DNA of 64,000 bases, taken from assembly GCA_947503775.1 (NCBI GenBank), contig CANNFE010000001.1, forward strand, positions 558,001 through 622,000. Reading direction: 5' to 3'. Shown in pieces: positions 1-8,893 of this stretch. Below the pieces are notes generated by a model that was not told where the DNA came from, searched no databases, and saw only the letters and a program-made list of their open reading frames with translations. Position numbers and translations under genes: made by a program. Positions within the stretch are counted from its first letter, which is position 1, and each line of letters begins with the position of its first letter. The stretch is from an uncultured Paracoccaceae bacterium. GTDB taxonomy: Bacteria > Pseudomonadota > Alphaproteobacteria > Rhodobacterales > Rhodobacteraceae.

Positions 1-76
1 CGCTGGCTGGTTCCTCAGCCGAACCGAGGTCCAACTCTGCGCCCTGATCGCCCTGACCGAGGCCGCCACCGCATGA
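1..76 (+). CDS. 3' end of an unidentified gene (partial)
   Basis: An open frame enters from the left edge (first full codon at base 2) and ends with TGA at 74-76, giving the last 24 residues, ending [10 protein letters not shown]. The stop overlaps the ATG at 73 of the next small gene (ATGA), the usual arrangement of translationally coupled genes. Too little is visible to name it. Confidence 0.5.
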   Translation, partial: AGWFLSRTEVQLCALIALTEAATA

Positions 77-231
77 TGCGCCTTATCATCACGCTCATCC
101 TCCTCGCGCTCTGGATCGCAGCCCTTGCCCTATTCGTTCCCGGCAGCTTCTATTCCGGCACGGCTCTCGGCATCGTCATCGCCCTCCTCTGGCTGGCGAT
201 CGCAGCACTCAGGCGCCGCAAGCAAAGCTGA
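73..231 (+). CDS. small two-helix membrane protein
   Basis: A short frame of 52 residues starts with two consecutive ATG codons (73 and 76) and ends TGA at 229. The product is almost wholly hydrophobic: one helix near residues 3-21 ([18 protein letters not shown]), a short turn (VPGSFYSG), a second helix near 29-46, and a basic tail RRRKQS, which predicts the C-terminus on the cytoplasmic side. Its start overlaps the stop of the gene before it. No function can be assigned. gatB follows 68 bases later on the same strand. Confidence 0.55.
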   Translation: MMRLIITLILLALWIAALALFVPGSFYSGTALGIVIALLWLAIAALRRRKQS

Positions 232-299
232 TCCGTCCCATCTTGCCGCCGCCCCCCGCCGGCGCTAGGAGAAACACGCTCAACCCAAAGGCGGACACG

Positions 300-1814
300 A
301 TGCTCGATCTCACCTACGAGGCCCCCAAACCCAAGGTCATCCACGGCGCCAAGGACGATTGGGAGCTCGTCATCGGGCTCGAGGTCCACGCTCAGGTCTC
401 CTCGAACGCCAAGCTCTTCTCCAGCGCCTCCACCCAGTTCGGCGCCGAGCCCAATTCCAACGTAGCTTTCGTCGATGCAGGCATGCCCGGCATGCTTCCG
501 GTCATCAACGAAGGCTGCGTCGCACTTGCCGTCAAAACCGGCCTCGGCCTCAAGGCCGAGATCAATCTGCACTCCGCCTTCGACCGCAAGAACTACTTCT
601 ACCCCGACCTGCCGCAGGGCTATCAGATCAGCCAGCTTTACCATCCCATCGTCGGCGAAGGCGAAGTCCTCGTCGACATGGAACCGGGCATCGCCCGCCT
701 CGTCCGGATCGAGCGCATTCACCTCGAACAGGATGCCGGCAAATCGATCCACGACATGGACCCCTCCATGTCCTTCGTCGATCTCAACCGCACCGGTGTC
801 GCCCTGATGGAGATCGTCTCCCGCCCCGATATCCGCAGCCCCGAAGAGGCAGCCGCCTATGTCGTCAAGCTGCGCCAGATCCTGCGCTATCTCGGCACCT
901 GCGACGGCAACATGCAAAACGGCAACCTGCGTGCCGACGTCAACGTTTCGGTCTGCCGCCCCGGCGAATACGAGCGCTATCAGGAAACGCAGGATTTCTC
1001 CCATCTCGGCACGCGCTGCGAGATCAAGAACATGAACTCCATGCGCTTCATCCAGATGGCCATCGACTACGAGGCCCGCCGCCAGATCGCCATCCTCGAA
1101 GATGGCGGCGAGATCGTGCAGGAAACCCGCCTTTACGACCCCGACAAAAACGAAACCCGCTCCATGCGCTCCAAGGAAGAGGCGCATGACTACCGCTACT
1201 TCCCCTGCCCCGACCTGCTCCCGCTCGAGATCGAGCAAGCCTGGGTCGACGACATCGCCGCCACCCTGCCCGAGCTTCCGGATGAGAAACGCGCCCGCTT
1301 CGTCACCGAGTTCGGCCTGTCCGAATACGATGCCTCCGTCCTGACGGCCGAGGCCGCCTCCGCCGCCTATTTCGAAGCGGCCGCCGCAGGCAATGACGGC
1401 AAGCTGACCGCCAATTGGGTCATCAACGAGCTTTTCGGCCGCCTCAAGAAAGACGGCGACAAGGACATCACCGAAAGCCCCGTTGCCCCGCTCCAGCTCG
1501 GCACGATCGTGGCGCTGATCACCAAGGGCGACATCTCAGGCAAGATCGCCAAGGACCTCTTCGAGATCGTCTACACCGAAGGCGGAGACCCCGCCCGGAT
1601 CGTCGAAGAGCGCGGCATGAAGCAGGTCACCGACACCGGCGCCATCGAAGCCGCCGTCGACGAAGTCATCGCCGCCAACCCCGATCAGGTCGAAAAGGCC
1701 AAGGCCAATCCCAAGCTCTCCGGCTGGTTCGTCGGCCAGGTGATGAAAGCCACCGGCGGCAAAGCCAACCCCAAAGCCGTGAACGAGATCGTGGCGAAAA
1801 AGCTGGTCGGTTGA
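300..1814 (+). CDS. gatB: Asp/Glu-tRNA(Asn/Gln) amidotransferase subunit B
   Basis: Subunit B of the GatCAB complex, which amidates Glu-tRNA(Gln) and Asp-tRNA(Asn) using ammonia delivered from GatA. The translation is full length for the family (504 residues from ATG 300). It shows the N-terminal signature VIGLEVHAQ (about residues 24-32), the cradle-domain stretches [17 protein letters not shown] and [10 protein letters not shown], and a C-terminal YqeY-like tRNA-binding tail ending [10 protein letters not shown]. The frame is open back to 243, but ATG 300 is chosen because an AAAGGCGGA ribosome-binding site precedes it and MLDLTYE fits the family's N-terminus. gatA and gatC are not adjacent. 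Confidence 0.97.
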   Translation: MLDLTYEAPKPKVIHGAKDDWELVIGLEVHAQVSSNAKLFSSASTQFGAEPNSNVAFVDAGMPGMLPVINEGCVALAVKTGLGLKAEINLHSAFDRKNYFYPDLPQGYQISQLYHPIVGEGEVLVDMEPGIARLVRIERIHLEQDAGKSIHDMDPSMSFVDLNRTGVALMEIVSRPDIRSPEEAAAYVVKLRQILRYLGTCDGNMQNGNLRADVNVSVCRPGEYERYQETQDFSHLGTRCEIKNMNSMRFIQMAIDYEARRQIAILEDGGEIVQETRLYDPDKNETRSMRSKEEAHDYRYFPCPDLLPLEIEQAWVDDIAATLPELPDEKRARFVTEFGLSEYDASVLTAEAASAAYFEAAAAGNDGKLTANWVINELFGRLKKDGDKDITESPVAPLQLGTIVALITKGDISGKIAKDLFEIVYTEGGDPARIVEERGMKQVTDTGAIEAAVDEVIAANPDQVEKAKANPKLSGWFVGQVMKATGGKANPKAVNEIVAKKLVG

Positions 1815-1831
1815 GGGCACGAGAGGAACAA

Positions 1832-1849
1832 CACGCCGTAGCGATTTGG
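1832..1849 (+). repeat. left copy of an imperfect direct repeat around the AT-rich insert
   Basis: CACGCCGTAGCGATTTGG here matches CACGCCATAGCGATTGG at 2811-2827 with one substitution and one missing T. The two copies bracket a segment clearly richer in A+T than its surroundings, which holds one orphan gene. They may be the boundary marks of an insertion. Repeats this short can arise by chance. Confidence 0.4.
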
Positions 1850-1976
1850 TATATGCAGCACTTATCCCACTAGTTATGTGTTGCTCTATGGCAGGTTAAC
1901 GGGTTTCGCCAAACCACCACTAATACCCCCTGCGAGGATGAAGCGCCGTGACCGAGGTTAGCAATTACGGGACTAC

Positions 1977-2687
1977 TTACGCTGACCCGATGTAAGAGTT
2001 TCTCTCAATGCACCCCTTCAGACATGGAATGAATATTAGCCGCGATAGGTGAAACATCTGAACTATGAATATATCCATGAAGTTCATAAGGTTCACCTCG
2101 GTATAATCCTCACATAGCGCATCCCACAGTTTCCGCTTATCTTGATCACTGTGTGCCAAGTATCCATGAAGGTATAAGATCCACACATCTACAGGAGCTG
2201 AACTCGCGCTGTAGAATGACCCTTTGAAGTGATTTTCGTAGTCAAAACCACTCAATTTGAGTTTGATATCATACTCAGCAGTTTCGTCACGTAAAGCGTA
2301 GCCAATTCCACACCAAAAAACCTGTTTTTTTATCATCGGTTTGATAGCCAAAGCGATCTCTTGATGGATGGCGTTCTCGAAGAAGTCATTGAGGTTTGCT
2401 TCTTTGTGTAGGAAAAGTTGCCTTAATATCACTCGCGCTCTTTCTCGCGCTTCTGTCTCACGTTGGGTCAGATCGAACCTACCGTACTTCGTGCATATCC
2501 GTGAAACAAATCCTCCCGGGAAAACGCCCTGCTGGCCGCTTTCAAGATACTTCTGTATCGTTAGACCGTTGATTTCTGCCGAGGCTGCATATTCGCAAGT
2601 GTTTAGACTCAAGAAGGATTGGTTCTCAAAGATCGGTAAAGCTGAGAAGTCCTCAAAGGTCTTCAATAGCGCTTGCACTTTTTCCAT
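1977..2687 (-). CDS. hypothetical protein, AT-rich orphan
   Basis: A 236-residue soluble protein starting MEKVQALLKTFEDFSALP. I do not recognise a family. It has no signal peptide and no membrane helix; aromatic residues are frequent (for example GFDYENHFKGSFYSASS), and the C-terminal part is hydrophobic (NLMNFMDIFIVQMFHLSR). Base composition and codon choice (many AAA, TTT, GAA, TTA) differ sharply from gatB before it and DUF4177 after it, which points to horizontal acquisition. It lies alone, opposite to its neighbours, between the direct repeats at 1832 and 2811. The start ATG at 2687 is the first in frame. A phage or island cargo gene is possible but unproven. Confidence 0.65.
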   Translation of the reverse strand: MEKVQALLKTFEDFSALPIFENQSFLSLNTCEYAASAEINGLTIQKYLESGQQGVFPGGFVSRICTKYGRFDLTQRETEARERARVILRQLFLHKEANLNDFFENAIHQEIALAIKPMIKKQVFWCGIGYALRDETAEYDIKLKLSGFDYENHFKGSFYSASSAPVDVWILYLHGYLAHSDQDKRKLWDALCEDYTEVNLMNFMDIFIVQMFHLSRLIFIPCLKGCIERNSYIGSA

Positions 2688-2810
2688 TTTGTACCTTCGT
2701 GTTTAGGTTGAAAGGGGATTTCAAAGTTGACCCAAGGCTGAACACAAAAGATCAAGCCACGATACCCCGCTACTCAAGCCCCACCCTCCCCGGCACCATC
2801 CCGCCCGGCG

Positions 2811-2827
2811 CACGCCATAGCGATTGG
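2811..2827 (+). repeat. right copy of the imperfect direct repeat
   Basis: CACGCCATAGCGATTGG, partner of 1832-1849. Sequence to its right returns to the high GC content of the core genome and leads into the DUF4177 gene. Confidence 0.4.
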
Positions 2828-2878
2828 ACCTCCTCCGTCAATTTGCTAGACCCTGCGGCGCATACAGGAAAGAACCCC

Positions 2879-3328
2879 ATGACCCTCTACGAATACCGCG
2901 TCGTCCCGGCGCCCAAGCGCGGCCTTAAGGGCAAGGGCGTCAAAGGCGGCGAAGCCCGTTTCGCCAATGCGCTGGAGACTGCGATCAACGATCTGGCCGC
3001 TGAGGGCTGGGATTATGTCCGCACCGACACCCTCCCCTTCGAGGAACGCGACGGGCTGATGTCGAAAAGCACCAGCTTCCAGAACCTACTCGTCTTCCGC
3101 CGCCCCCGAAGTGAGGCCGAGGAGATCTCGGACGAGACGCGCGAGGAAATCCTCGCCATCGCGCCTCCTGAGGCGGCCGAGCCGGAGCCGGAGCACCCCC
3201 CCCTGGCCGCGCGCCGCGACGACGACGACCCCGATGTCGATCCCTCGCGCCTGGCCGCGACGCTCGACGATGTGCCGGAAGGCCCCAGCCCGCAGATTAC
3301 CGCAACGCGCCGCGACACCGACAGCTAG
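2879..3328 (+). CDS. DUF4177 domain protein with acidic C-terminal tail
   Basis: The N-terminal half (MTLYEYRVVPAPKRG through NLLVFRRP, residues 1-75) fits DUF4177: a Y-E-Y-R-V-V strand followed by an amphipathic helix (FANALETAINDLAAEGWDY). The second half is low-complexity, rich in Glu, Asp, Pro and Ala. I use ATG 2879, after CAGGAAAG, rather than the longer open frame from 2699, because the domain begins exactly there. Length 149 residues. The role is unknown. Its stop overlaps the stop of bolA on the other strand, so the two genes converge with no spacer. Confidence 0.8.
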   Translation: MTLYEYRVVPAPKRGLKGKGVKGGEARFANALETAINDLAAEGWDYVRTDTLPFEERDGLMSKSTSFQNLLVFRRPRSEAEEISDETREEILAIAPPEAAEPEPEHPPLAARRDDDDPDVDPSRLAATLDDVPEGPSPQITATRRDTDS

Positions 3329-3579
3329 CGGATATCCAAAGCCAGCGCATGGATCCGCCCGATCAGGTCCGGTCCGAGCGCCGCATGCACCGCCCGGTGC
3401 CGGGCCACGCGCGACATATCGCCGAGCGCGGGCGCGGCAATCGTCACGTGAAAATGGCTTTCTCCGCTGCCGTCATCGCCCATATGTCCAGCGTGGCTTG
3501 CGCTATCGTTGCGTACGCTCACCTCAGCCCCGGGCCATTTTGCGATCAATCGCGCATATATCTCATCTGCAACCGCCAA
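3325..3579 (-). CDS. bolA: BolA family protein
   Basis: An 84-residue BolA-type protein (class II KH-like fold), a family that works with monothiol glutaredoxins in Fe-S handling and affects cell shape in some bacteria. Family features are DEIYARL at the N-terminus, SHFHVTIAAPALGDMSRVARHRAVHAAL in two contiguous parts (the helix-turn segment), and an end at GRIHALALDIR. The start is TTG at 3579: no ATG lies in a suitable position, and a strong GGAGGA site sits six bases before it. The gene is divergent from the dnaJ-like gene at 3659, an arrangement I recall as common in Rhodobacteraceae. Confidence 0.9.
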   Translation of the reverse strand: MAVADEIYARLIAKWPGAEVSVRNDSASHAGHMGDDGSGESHFHVTIAAPALGDMSRVARHRAVHAALGPDLIGRIHALALDIR

Positions 3580-3658
3580 TTATTTTCCTCCGGCCTCTTC
3601 AATCCTCGAGCCTGATGTTTAAACTCCCACGCTCGAGTCGAAAAGCGAGGCAGAGCAG

Positions 3659-4288
3659 ATGTCCAAAGACGATCCGTTCGGGTTCGACATGTCCGTGTCG
3701 TCAGCCAAGAAAAAGAACCCCCGGGCCCGCAGGGGCATGTCCGGCGCGTTCGAGACCTCGACGCGCGTCTGCGACTATCCCGGCTGCCAGGAAGCAGGCA
3801 AGTACCGCGCTCCGAAAAGTCCGGATGTGCTCGATGACTATTACTGGTTCTGCAAGGAACATGTCCGCGAATACAACACCAAGTGGAACTTCTTCGACGG
3901 CGCGACCGAGGCGGAATATCTCGAACAGGCCGACAAGGACCGCGTCTGGGAACGCGAGACCAGACCTTTCGGCAAACGCTCCGAAGAGCAGCGCGCCTGG
4001 GCCCGGCTCGGCGTGGACGACCCCCATCAGGTCCTCGGCGAGAACGCGACGCGCAATCCCGGCAAGGGTGCGGGCAGCCGCAAGCTGCCCCCAACCGAAC
4101 GCCGCGCCATCGATATCCTCGAGGCCAAGGACAACTGGTCCAAACCCGAGATCCGCAAGGCCTATAAATCGCTCATCAAGGTCCTGCACCCGGACATGAA
4201 CGGCGGCGATCGCGGCCACGAAGAGCAGCTCGCCGAGGTCGTCTGGGCCTGGGATCAGATCAAGAGCAGCCGGAACTTCAAAGAGTAA
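3659..4288 (+). CDS. J-domain protein (DnaJ-like, C-terminal J domain)
   Basis: A 209-residue protein with the J domain at its C-terminus. Helix II and the loop are visible as KAYKSLIKVLHPDMNGG, with the HPD motif at residues 177-179 that stimulates DnaK ATPase. The N-terminal part has C-x4-C (CDYPGC, about 38-43) and a later C-x2-H (FCKEH, about 63-66), a possible small metal site. It lacks the G/F region and the CXXCXGXG repeats of true DnaJ, so it is an accessory co-chaperone of unknown client. ATG 3659 follows GAGGCAGAGCAG. It is divergent from bolA and upstream of cobS. Confidence 0.85.
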   Translation: MSKDDPFGFDMSVSSAKKKNPRARRGMSGAFETSTRVCDYPGCQEAGKYRAPKSPDVLDDYYWFCKEHVREYNTKWNFFDGATEAEYLEQADKDRVWERETRPFGKRSEEQRAWARLGVDDPHQVLGENATRNPGKGAGSRKLPPTERRAIDILEAKDNWSKPEIRKAYKSLIKVLHPDMNGGDRGHEEQLAEVVWAWDQIKSSRNFKE

Positions 4289-4337
4289 GCCCGACCCTCA
4301 GGTCAATCGGCCGGACGGCAGCAGCAGAAAAGATACC

Positions 4338-4405
4338 CGACGGGACGGCGGGCGGGGCGAGGCGCGAGGCCGCAGGCCAAGCGCGAGCGCCGTACCGACG
4401 TCCCG
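4338..4405. repeat. GC-rich inverted-repeat element between convergent genes
   Basis: A very GC-rich stretch between the ends of the dnaJ-like gene and the convergent membrane-protein gene. CGGGACG at 4341-4347 pairs with CGTCCCG at 4399-4405, and a GGCC-gca-GGCC hairpin sits inside. Neither side carries a T-run. It may be a bidirectional terminator or a dispersed palindromic element. Confidence 0.35.
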
Positions 4406-4409
4406 ATGG

Positions 4410-4883
4410 TCAGATCTCCTCGCCCTCGTCCTCCGCCTCCGCAGCGCGCAGATCCACCAGGATCAGATGCGCCCCGATCAGCAGTCCCGCCAGAACAAGC
4501 AGCAGGATCGGCGTATTCACCAATGTCACGGCCACCGAGATCGGGCCGTAGATCGTGCCGTATCCGGGCAAGGCAAGCGTGCCAGCGACCACAGCCCCGA
4601 AAAGCGTGATCCAGACCGCCGTTGCCAGCGCCCGCACCGCGCCGCGCCAGCCCGGAAATCCCAGATGCGCCTCGCCCGTTCGATAGGCGATCGCCCCTCC
4701 CAACATACCGCTGATAATGATCCAGAAATCATACGGACCAAGCTCGCTCATCAAGGAGCCGCGCATCTGCTGAACCGCGATATAAGCAATCAGCCCGCCA
4801 AAGAGCGCGATGGCCAGCATCACGCGCCTGCGGCGCAATTGACCAAAGCTGCGCCCCCAGATGCCGCGCGTCTCACGTCCCAT
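4410..4883 (-). CDS. hypothetical inner-membrane protein
   Basis: A 157-residue protein with about four predicted helices: residues 22-40 (LAIALFGGLIAYIAVQQM), 53-66, 86-104 and 117-141, the last reading PILLLVLAGLLIGAHLILV. It has an Arg-rich N-terminus (LRRRR) and ends with an acidic tail AEAEDEGEEI. No family is recognised. It runs opposite to the dnaJ-like gene and in the same direction as the membrane protein at 5016, with a 132-base spacer. Confidence 0.65.
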   Translation of the reverse strand: MGRETRGIWGRSFGQLRRRRVMLAIALFGGLIAYIAVQQMRGSLMSELGPYDFWIIISGMLGGAIAYRTGEAHLGFPGWRGAVRALATAVWITLFGAVVAGTLALPGYGTIYGPISVAVTLVNTPILLLVLAGLLIGAHLILVDLRAAEAEDEGEEI

Positions 4884-5015
4884 ACAAAACCCGAACTTGA
4901 ACCCTTGAAAGCGGTTCTGGCGCGAATCCGCCAGGCTTTGAACGGGTTTCGGCTAAACCAGACAGAAACGGTCAGTTTCAGCCACCTTTCTGACAGCCTT
5001 TCGCCTCGATTGCGG

Positions 5016-5471
5016 CTAGGCAGCCGCAGGATTGTGATCGAAGCGGCGCCTCATCCGACGCGCAAAGATGTGGATCCCGCTCATCAGCGCAATCCAAGTC
5101 AAACCCGCAGGCCAGATCAGAATCAACAGGATCGGTCCCGCAAAGGACAATTCGAATGCATCGCGCGCAAGCCATCGAAGCGTTGTCTCTGTGGTAAGCA
5201 TCACTCCGACCGATGCCGTCAAGCTGCCGATCCATGTCGCCAGCACCGCGCCGACCAGCGCCAGAACCCAACCCGCCCGGCCGTCTCGACCAAAGAGTGC
5301 GGCCACCGCGATCCCTCCGATCACACCGCCCATGCCCGCCAAAGAGGTGATCAGGCTCGCCTCTCGATAGCGCCCCGGGCATTCTCCGATCCCGCAAAAT
5401 CCGATCGATACGCAGATCACGGCAGTCAGCCCCATTGCAAGGCTGAGGGCTGCATAATTCCAGATCGTCAT
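5016..5471 (-). CDS. hypothetical multi-pass membrane protein
   Basis: A 151-residue membrane protein starting [20 protein letters not shown], with four probable helices and a basic end ([14 protein letters not shown]) likely in the cytoplasm. ATG 5471 is chosen over a longer open frame (to 5759) because GGAGGG stands six bases before it, the longer version would overlap the start of cobS, and the extra N-terminus is not protein-like. Function unknown. It is divergent from cobS; the 178 bases between presumably hold both promoters. Confidence 0.65.
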   Translation of the reverse strand: MTIWNYAALSLAMGLTAVICVSIGFCGIGECPGRYREASLITSLAGMGGVIGGIAVAALFGRDGRAGWVLALVGAVLATWIGSLTASVGVMLTTETTLRWLARDAFELSFAGPILLILIWPAGLTWIALMSGIHIFARRMRRRFDHNPAAA

Positions 5472-5649
5472 TGTTATCCCTCCGTCGTGCCAATTCTGCG
5501 GCAGATCATCGGCCAAACCCGCATATGCGCTTGGGCCTCTCGTGCAGCTTTTCCGCAGAGAGCGCCCGATGCGACGCCCCTTCCCCTTGAAGGCCCCCGC
5601 GATATGTTGCATCCCCGATCCGATCTTCCCAGAACGAAAGCCTCCCGCC

Positions 5650-6636
5650 ATGGCCGACGGCACCCAGACGCCCGCTTCGAAACCGACCGAGGACATTTCG
5701 GTCCGCGACACGTTCGGCCTCGATACGGATATGAAGGTCAAAGGCTTCGCCGAGCGCACCGACCGGGTGCCCGAAATCGATCCGACCTATCGCTTCGATC
5801 CCGACACGACGCTCGCGATCCTCGCAGGCTTCGGCTGGAACCGCCGGGTGATGATCCAGGGCTATCACGGCACCGGCAAATCGACCCATATCGAACAGGT
5901 CGCCGCCCGGCTCAACTGGCCCTGCGTGCGCGTCAATCTCGATAGTCACATCTCCCGGATCGACCTGATCGGCAAGGACGCGATCAAGCTCAAGGACGGC
6001 AAGCAGGTCACAGACTTCCAGGAAGGCATCCTGCCCTGGGCGCTGCGCAATCCCTGCGCCATCGTCTTCGACGAATACGATGCGGGCCGCGCCGACGTCA
6101 TGTTCGTCATCCAGCGCGTGCTCGAGGTCGATGGCAAGCTCACGCTGCTCGACCAGAACGAGGTGATCGAACCGCACCCCTCCTTCCGCCTTTTCGCGAC
6201 GGCCAACACGGTGGGCCTTGGCGATACGACGGGCCTCTATCACGGCACCCAGCAGATCAACCAAGGCCAGATGGACCGGTGGAGCCTTGTGGCCACGCTC
6301 AACTACCTCAGCCACGATGCCGAGGCCGCGATCGTTCTGTCCAAGAACCCGCATTACAACACCGAGAAGGGCCGCAAGACCGTCGACCAGATGGTCACCG
6401 TCGCGGGCCTCACCCGCACCGCCTTCATGAACGGAGAGCTCTCGACCGTCATGAGCCCCCGGACCGTGATCGCCTGGGCCCAGAATGCCGAGATCTTCAG
6501 AGATATCGGCTACGCCTTCCGGCTGTCCTTTCTCAACAAATGCGACGAGCTCGAACGCCAGACAGTCGCCGAATTCTACCAGCGCTGCTTTGACGAAGAG
6601 CTTCCCGAAAGCGCTGTGAGCATGGCGCTGGGATAG
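5650..6636 (+). CDS. cobS: cobaltochelatase AAA+ subunit CobS
   Basis: CobS is the AAA+ subunit of aerobic cobaltochelatase, which with CobT and CobN inserts Co2+ into hydrogenobyrinic acid a,c-diamide in cobalamin synthesis. The translation (328 residues from ATG 5650) has Walker [10 protein letters not shown] (about 71-79), Walker [11 protein letters not shown] and the sensor region [21 protein letters not shown] in two contiguous parts, matching the family throughout and at usual length. The frame is open upstream to 5542, but MADGTQ fits other CobS starts. cobT, normally close by, lies 4.7 kb downstream behind apparently inserted genes. cobN is not in the window. Confidence 0.96.
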   Translation: MADGTQTPASKPTEDISVRDTFGLDTDMKVKGFAERTDRVPEIDPTYRFDPDTTLAILAGFGWNRRVMIQGYHGTGKSTHIEQVAARLNWPCVRVNLDSHISRIDLIGKDAIKLKDGKQVTDFQEGILPWALRNPCAIVFDEYDAGRADVMFVIQRVLEVDGKLTLLDQNEVIEPHPSFRLFATANTVGLGDTTGLYHGTQQINQGQMDRWSLVATLNYLSHDAEAAIVLSKNPHYNTEKGRKTVDQMVTVAGLTRTAFMNGELSTVMSPRTVIAWAQNAEIFRDIGYAFRLSFLNKCDELERQTVAEFYQRCFDEELPESAVSMALG

Positions 6637-6650
6637 GATTTCACCGGACC

Positions 6651-6686
6651 GGCATTGCCAGAGACCCGCACGTCCCTGGCAATGCC
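6651..6686. terminator. hairpin between convergent cobS and TRAP-type SBP genes
   Basis: A perfect 11-base inverted repeat (GGCATTGCCAG at 6651-6661, CTGGCAATGCC at 6676-6686) with a 14-base loop lies in the 65-base gap between two convergent genes. No T-run follows on either strand, so it would be a weak intrinsic terminator or an mRNA 3'-end stabiliser. Confidence 0.45.
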
Positions 6687-6701
6687 GCGTCGCCGGGCCG
6701 C

Positions 6702-7847
6702 CTACCGGTCGAGATAGTCAAAAGCAGCGGATGCCCACAAAGGATCGAGGGTCCGCCTGCGCGCCAGATACTCCGCCTGATCCAGCGGGGCACCGCCCAG
6801 CATGAGCGACCGATGCGCGTCGAAGCTGTCGAAGATCCGGCGCGCCAGATCGTCGTCATTCGCCACGCCCGAGACGACCTCAAGCGACTTCGCCGCGACC
6901 GCATCCCACACATCGTCAGGCAAAAGCGTCGGTTCGACGCCGTATTCCTCGATCATCTGCGTCAGCGCGATCCCGCTATTGCCGTAGTAATCCGACGAAT
7001 GGCGCGAGATCTCGACCTCGCAGGCCGTTTCGATCACATAGCGGTCGCGCTCGTCCAGACCGTCCCAGAACGGCTTGCTCAAACCCAGCGCCGCCATCGT
7101 TCCGGGCTCGTGAAAGCCGGGATACATGTATGTGCTCAGCAGCTTCTGAAAGCCGAAATCCAGATCGTTATAGGGGCCGACCCATTCGGTCGCATCGATC
7201 GACTGATCGAAGAGCGCGTTCACGATCCCGCCGCCCGGCAGCACCACGGCCTCGGCGCCCAGCTCCGAGATGACCTGCCCGCCAAGGCCCGGCATCCGCA
7301 TGATCAGACCATTGAAATCCTCGGCGCTCTGGATCGGTTTGTCGAACCAGCCGCCCATCTGAACGCCGGTGCCGCCCACCGGCAGGGATTTTACGCCAAA
7401 CTGCGCATTCACCTCGTCCCACAAAGCCTGACCGCCCCCATAGGACAGCCAAGAGGCCTGCTCAACCATCGTCAGGCCCAAAGGAACCGTCGTGAAAAAG
7501 TTGAGGCCCCGATGCTTGCCCTGAAAGTAATACTCGGCGGAATGATACATCTCGATATCGCCGTTTCCGGCGGCATCATGCACCTCCAGCGCGCCGACAA
7601 GCTCGCCGGGGCCGTAGATCTCGACGGTCAACCGGCCCTGGCTCATCTCGGTGATGTTCTGCGCAACGCGCACCGCACTGTCGGCGAGCCCCCCAAGGCC
7701 TGCGGGCCAGGACGTGGCCATCCGAACGGTCCGCGTCGCGGCCGTCTGCGCGATAGCCGGCGCGGCAAGCAATCCGGCCGCGCCCGCAAGCCCGGCGCGG
7801 ATGACGGACCGGCGTGTGGAGCGTGCTGCATGGTTCTCAATCGACAT
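6702..7847 (-). CDS. TRAP-type (DctP-like) solute-binding protein, Tat-exported
   Basis: A periplasmic binding protein of the TRAP transporter family, 381 residues. The N-terminus STRRSVIRAGLAGAAGLLAA is a twin-arginine signal peptide followed by PAIAQT, the likely cleavage region. The body shows the DctP pattern: VRMATSWPAG, the helix QNITEMSQGRLTVEIY, YFQGKHRGLNFFTTVPLG, and the conserved central segment FNGLIMRMPGLGGQV whose Arg binds the ligand carboxylate. ATG 7847 is chosen over the longer frame (to 7931) because the signal peptide starts there. No dctQ or dctM permease gene is present. The gene is 17 bases behind a second, diverged SBP gene. Confidence 0.87.
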   Translation of the reverse strand: MSIENHAARSTRRSVIRAGLAGAAGLLAAPAIAQTAATRTVRMATSWPAGLGGLADSAVRVAQNITEMSQGRLTVEIYGPGELVGALEVHDAAGNGDIEMYHSAEYYFQGKHRGLNFFTTVPLGLTMVEQASWLSYGGGQALWDEVNAQFGVKSLPVGGTGVQMGGWFDKPIQSAEDFNGLIMRMPGLGGQVISELGAEAVVLPGGGIVNALFDQSIDATEWVGPYNDLDFGFQKLLSTYMYPGFHEPGTMAALGLSKPFWDGLDERDRYVIETACEVEISRHSSDYYGNSGIALTQMIEEYGVEPTLLPDDVWDAVAAKSLEVVSGVANDDDLARRIFDSFDAHRSLMLGGAPLDQAEYLARRRTLDPLWASAAFDYLDR

Positions 7848-7864
7848 TCTCAAAACCCCACTCG

Positions 7865-8893
7865 TTAAAGGACATCCGACAGGATGCGTTTCCGGCCTTC
7901 GAAATAGGAGGCCTCCCCGATGTTGCTCCAACCGGCGACGTCCCTGAGAAAGAAAAGGTAGGCCTCCACCGCAGCGGCCCGGCTCTCATCGAGCGCCTGC
8001 AGATCCGTCAGGATGGCCCGGCCAGCTTCCATCTGGGCCTGCCACAGCTCCGATGCGTCGCCCGACACCGTGACACCCGACGCGATCCCGACAAAGGCCT
8101 GCGCGTTCCGATAGGCAGCTTGCGATCTGACCTGACCGTTATGGGCCGTTACGCAGCGCTCGATCAGACCGATCTCGGTCTCACCCAACTCCACGGCCAG
8201 ATCCCGGTTCATCCCAAATGCGATGGCGGAACTGGGAAGGCCCGCGCTCGGCGCGCACAGATAGGGAAAGGTCCGGTGAAGATCGCGCTCCACGATCTCC
8301 TGAACCGATAGCCCTTCGATCCCAAACGCCTCCGTCAGATCCTGGTCAAGCGCCACTCCCGGCACGCCCATCCGCTCCAACGCGGTCAGCCCTGCGCCCG
8401 TGCTGGCAATCGGCCCCTGGATCGACGCAACCGACAAGATCGGCTCCCGGCTCCAGATCGGCATCGGTCCCGTATCGCCCGCCAGAAAACAGGTGACATT
8501 GGCCGTCTGCCCCAAACGGTCCCAGGTGACGCCGCCCGTTCTGACATAGATCCAGGCCTCCATCTCCTGGGGGGCCATGCCGCCCGGCATCGCCGAGAAA
8601 AGCGCCAGCCCGGGCTCCTCGCCCAGAAAGTGCGCCTCAGAGGTCAGATAAACGTCTGCCGCCCCTTGACCGACGCCCTGGCGGAACCCGGCCGCCTCTT
8701 TCGCAGACTGGACCGAAAGATCGACCCTGACGCGCCCGTCCGACAACCGGTCAATCCGCCGGGCCAGCATCTGCGCATCCTCCGCGCGATCCGTGAGCAT
8801 CGTCAGGACACGCGTTCCTTGCGACAGCGCCGGCGCCGCCAAACCCATGCCGGCCCCTCCAACCAATCCTGTCAGAACGGATCTTCTTTTCAT
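7865..8893 (-). CDS. diverged TRAP-like solute-binding protein, Tat-exported
   Basis: A 342-residue periplasmic protein with a Tat signal (MKRRSVLTGLVGGAGMGLAA then PALSQG). Its layout resembles the downstream DctP-like protein: LTMLTDRAEDAQMLARRIDRLSDGRVRVDL in two contiguous parts, LGEEPGLALFSAMPGGM, and a C-terminal segment YLFFLRDVAGWSN. The ligand-Arg segment is poorly conserved, so substrate binding may have changed. ATG 8893 follows AAGGGG by seven bases. It forms a two-gene unit with the SBP at 6702. With no permease nearby, the pair may serve a distant TRAP permease or act as sensors. Confidence 0.7.
   Translation of the reverse strand: MKRRSVLTGLVGGAGMGLAAPALSQGTRVLTMLTDRAEDAQMLARRIDRLSDGRVRVDLSVQSAKEAAGFRQGVGQGAADVYLTSEAHFLGEEPGLALFSAMPGGMAPQEMEAWIYVRTGGVTWDRLGQTANVTCFLAGDTGPMPIWSREPILSVASIQGPIASTGAGLTALERMGVPGVALDQDLTEAFGIEGLSVQEIVERDLHRTFPYLCAPSAGLPSSAIAFGMNRDLAVELGETEIGLIERCVTAHNGQVRSQAAYRNAQAFVGIASGVTVSGDASELWQAQMEAGRAILTDLQALDESRAAAVEAYLFFLRDVAGWSNIGEASYFEGRKRILSDVL

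Noticed and set aside
4467-5945. 492-codon plus-strand frame
   Set aside because: Antisense to the two membrane-protein genes and running into cobS in the wrong frame; Arg/His/Gln-rich without protein-like pattern.
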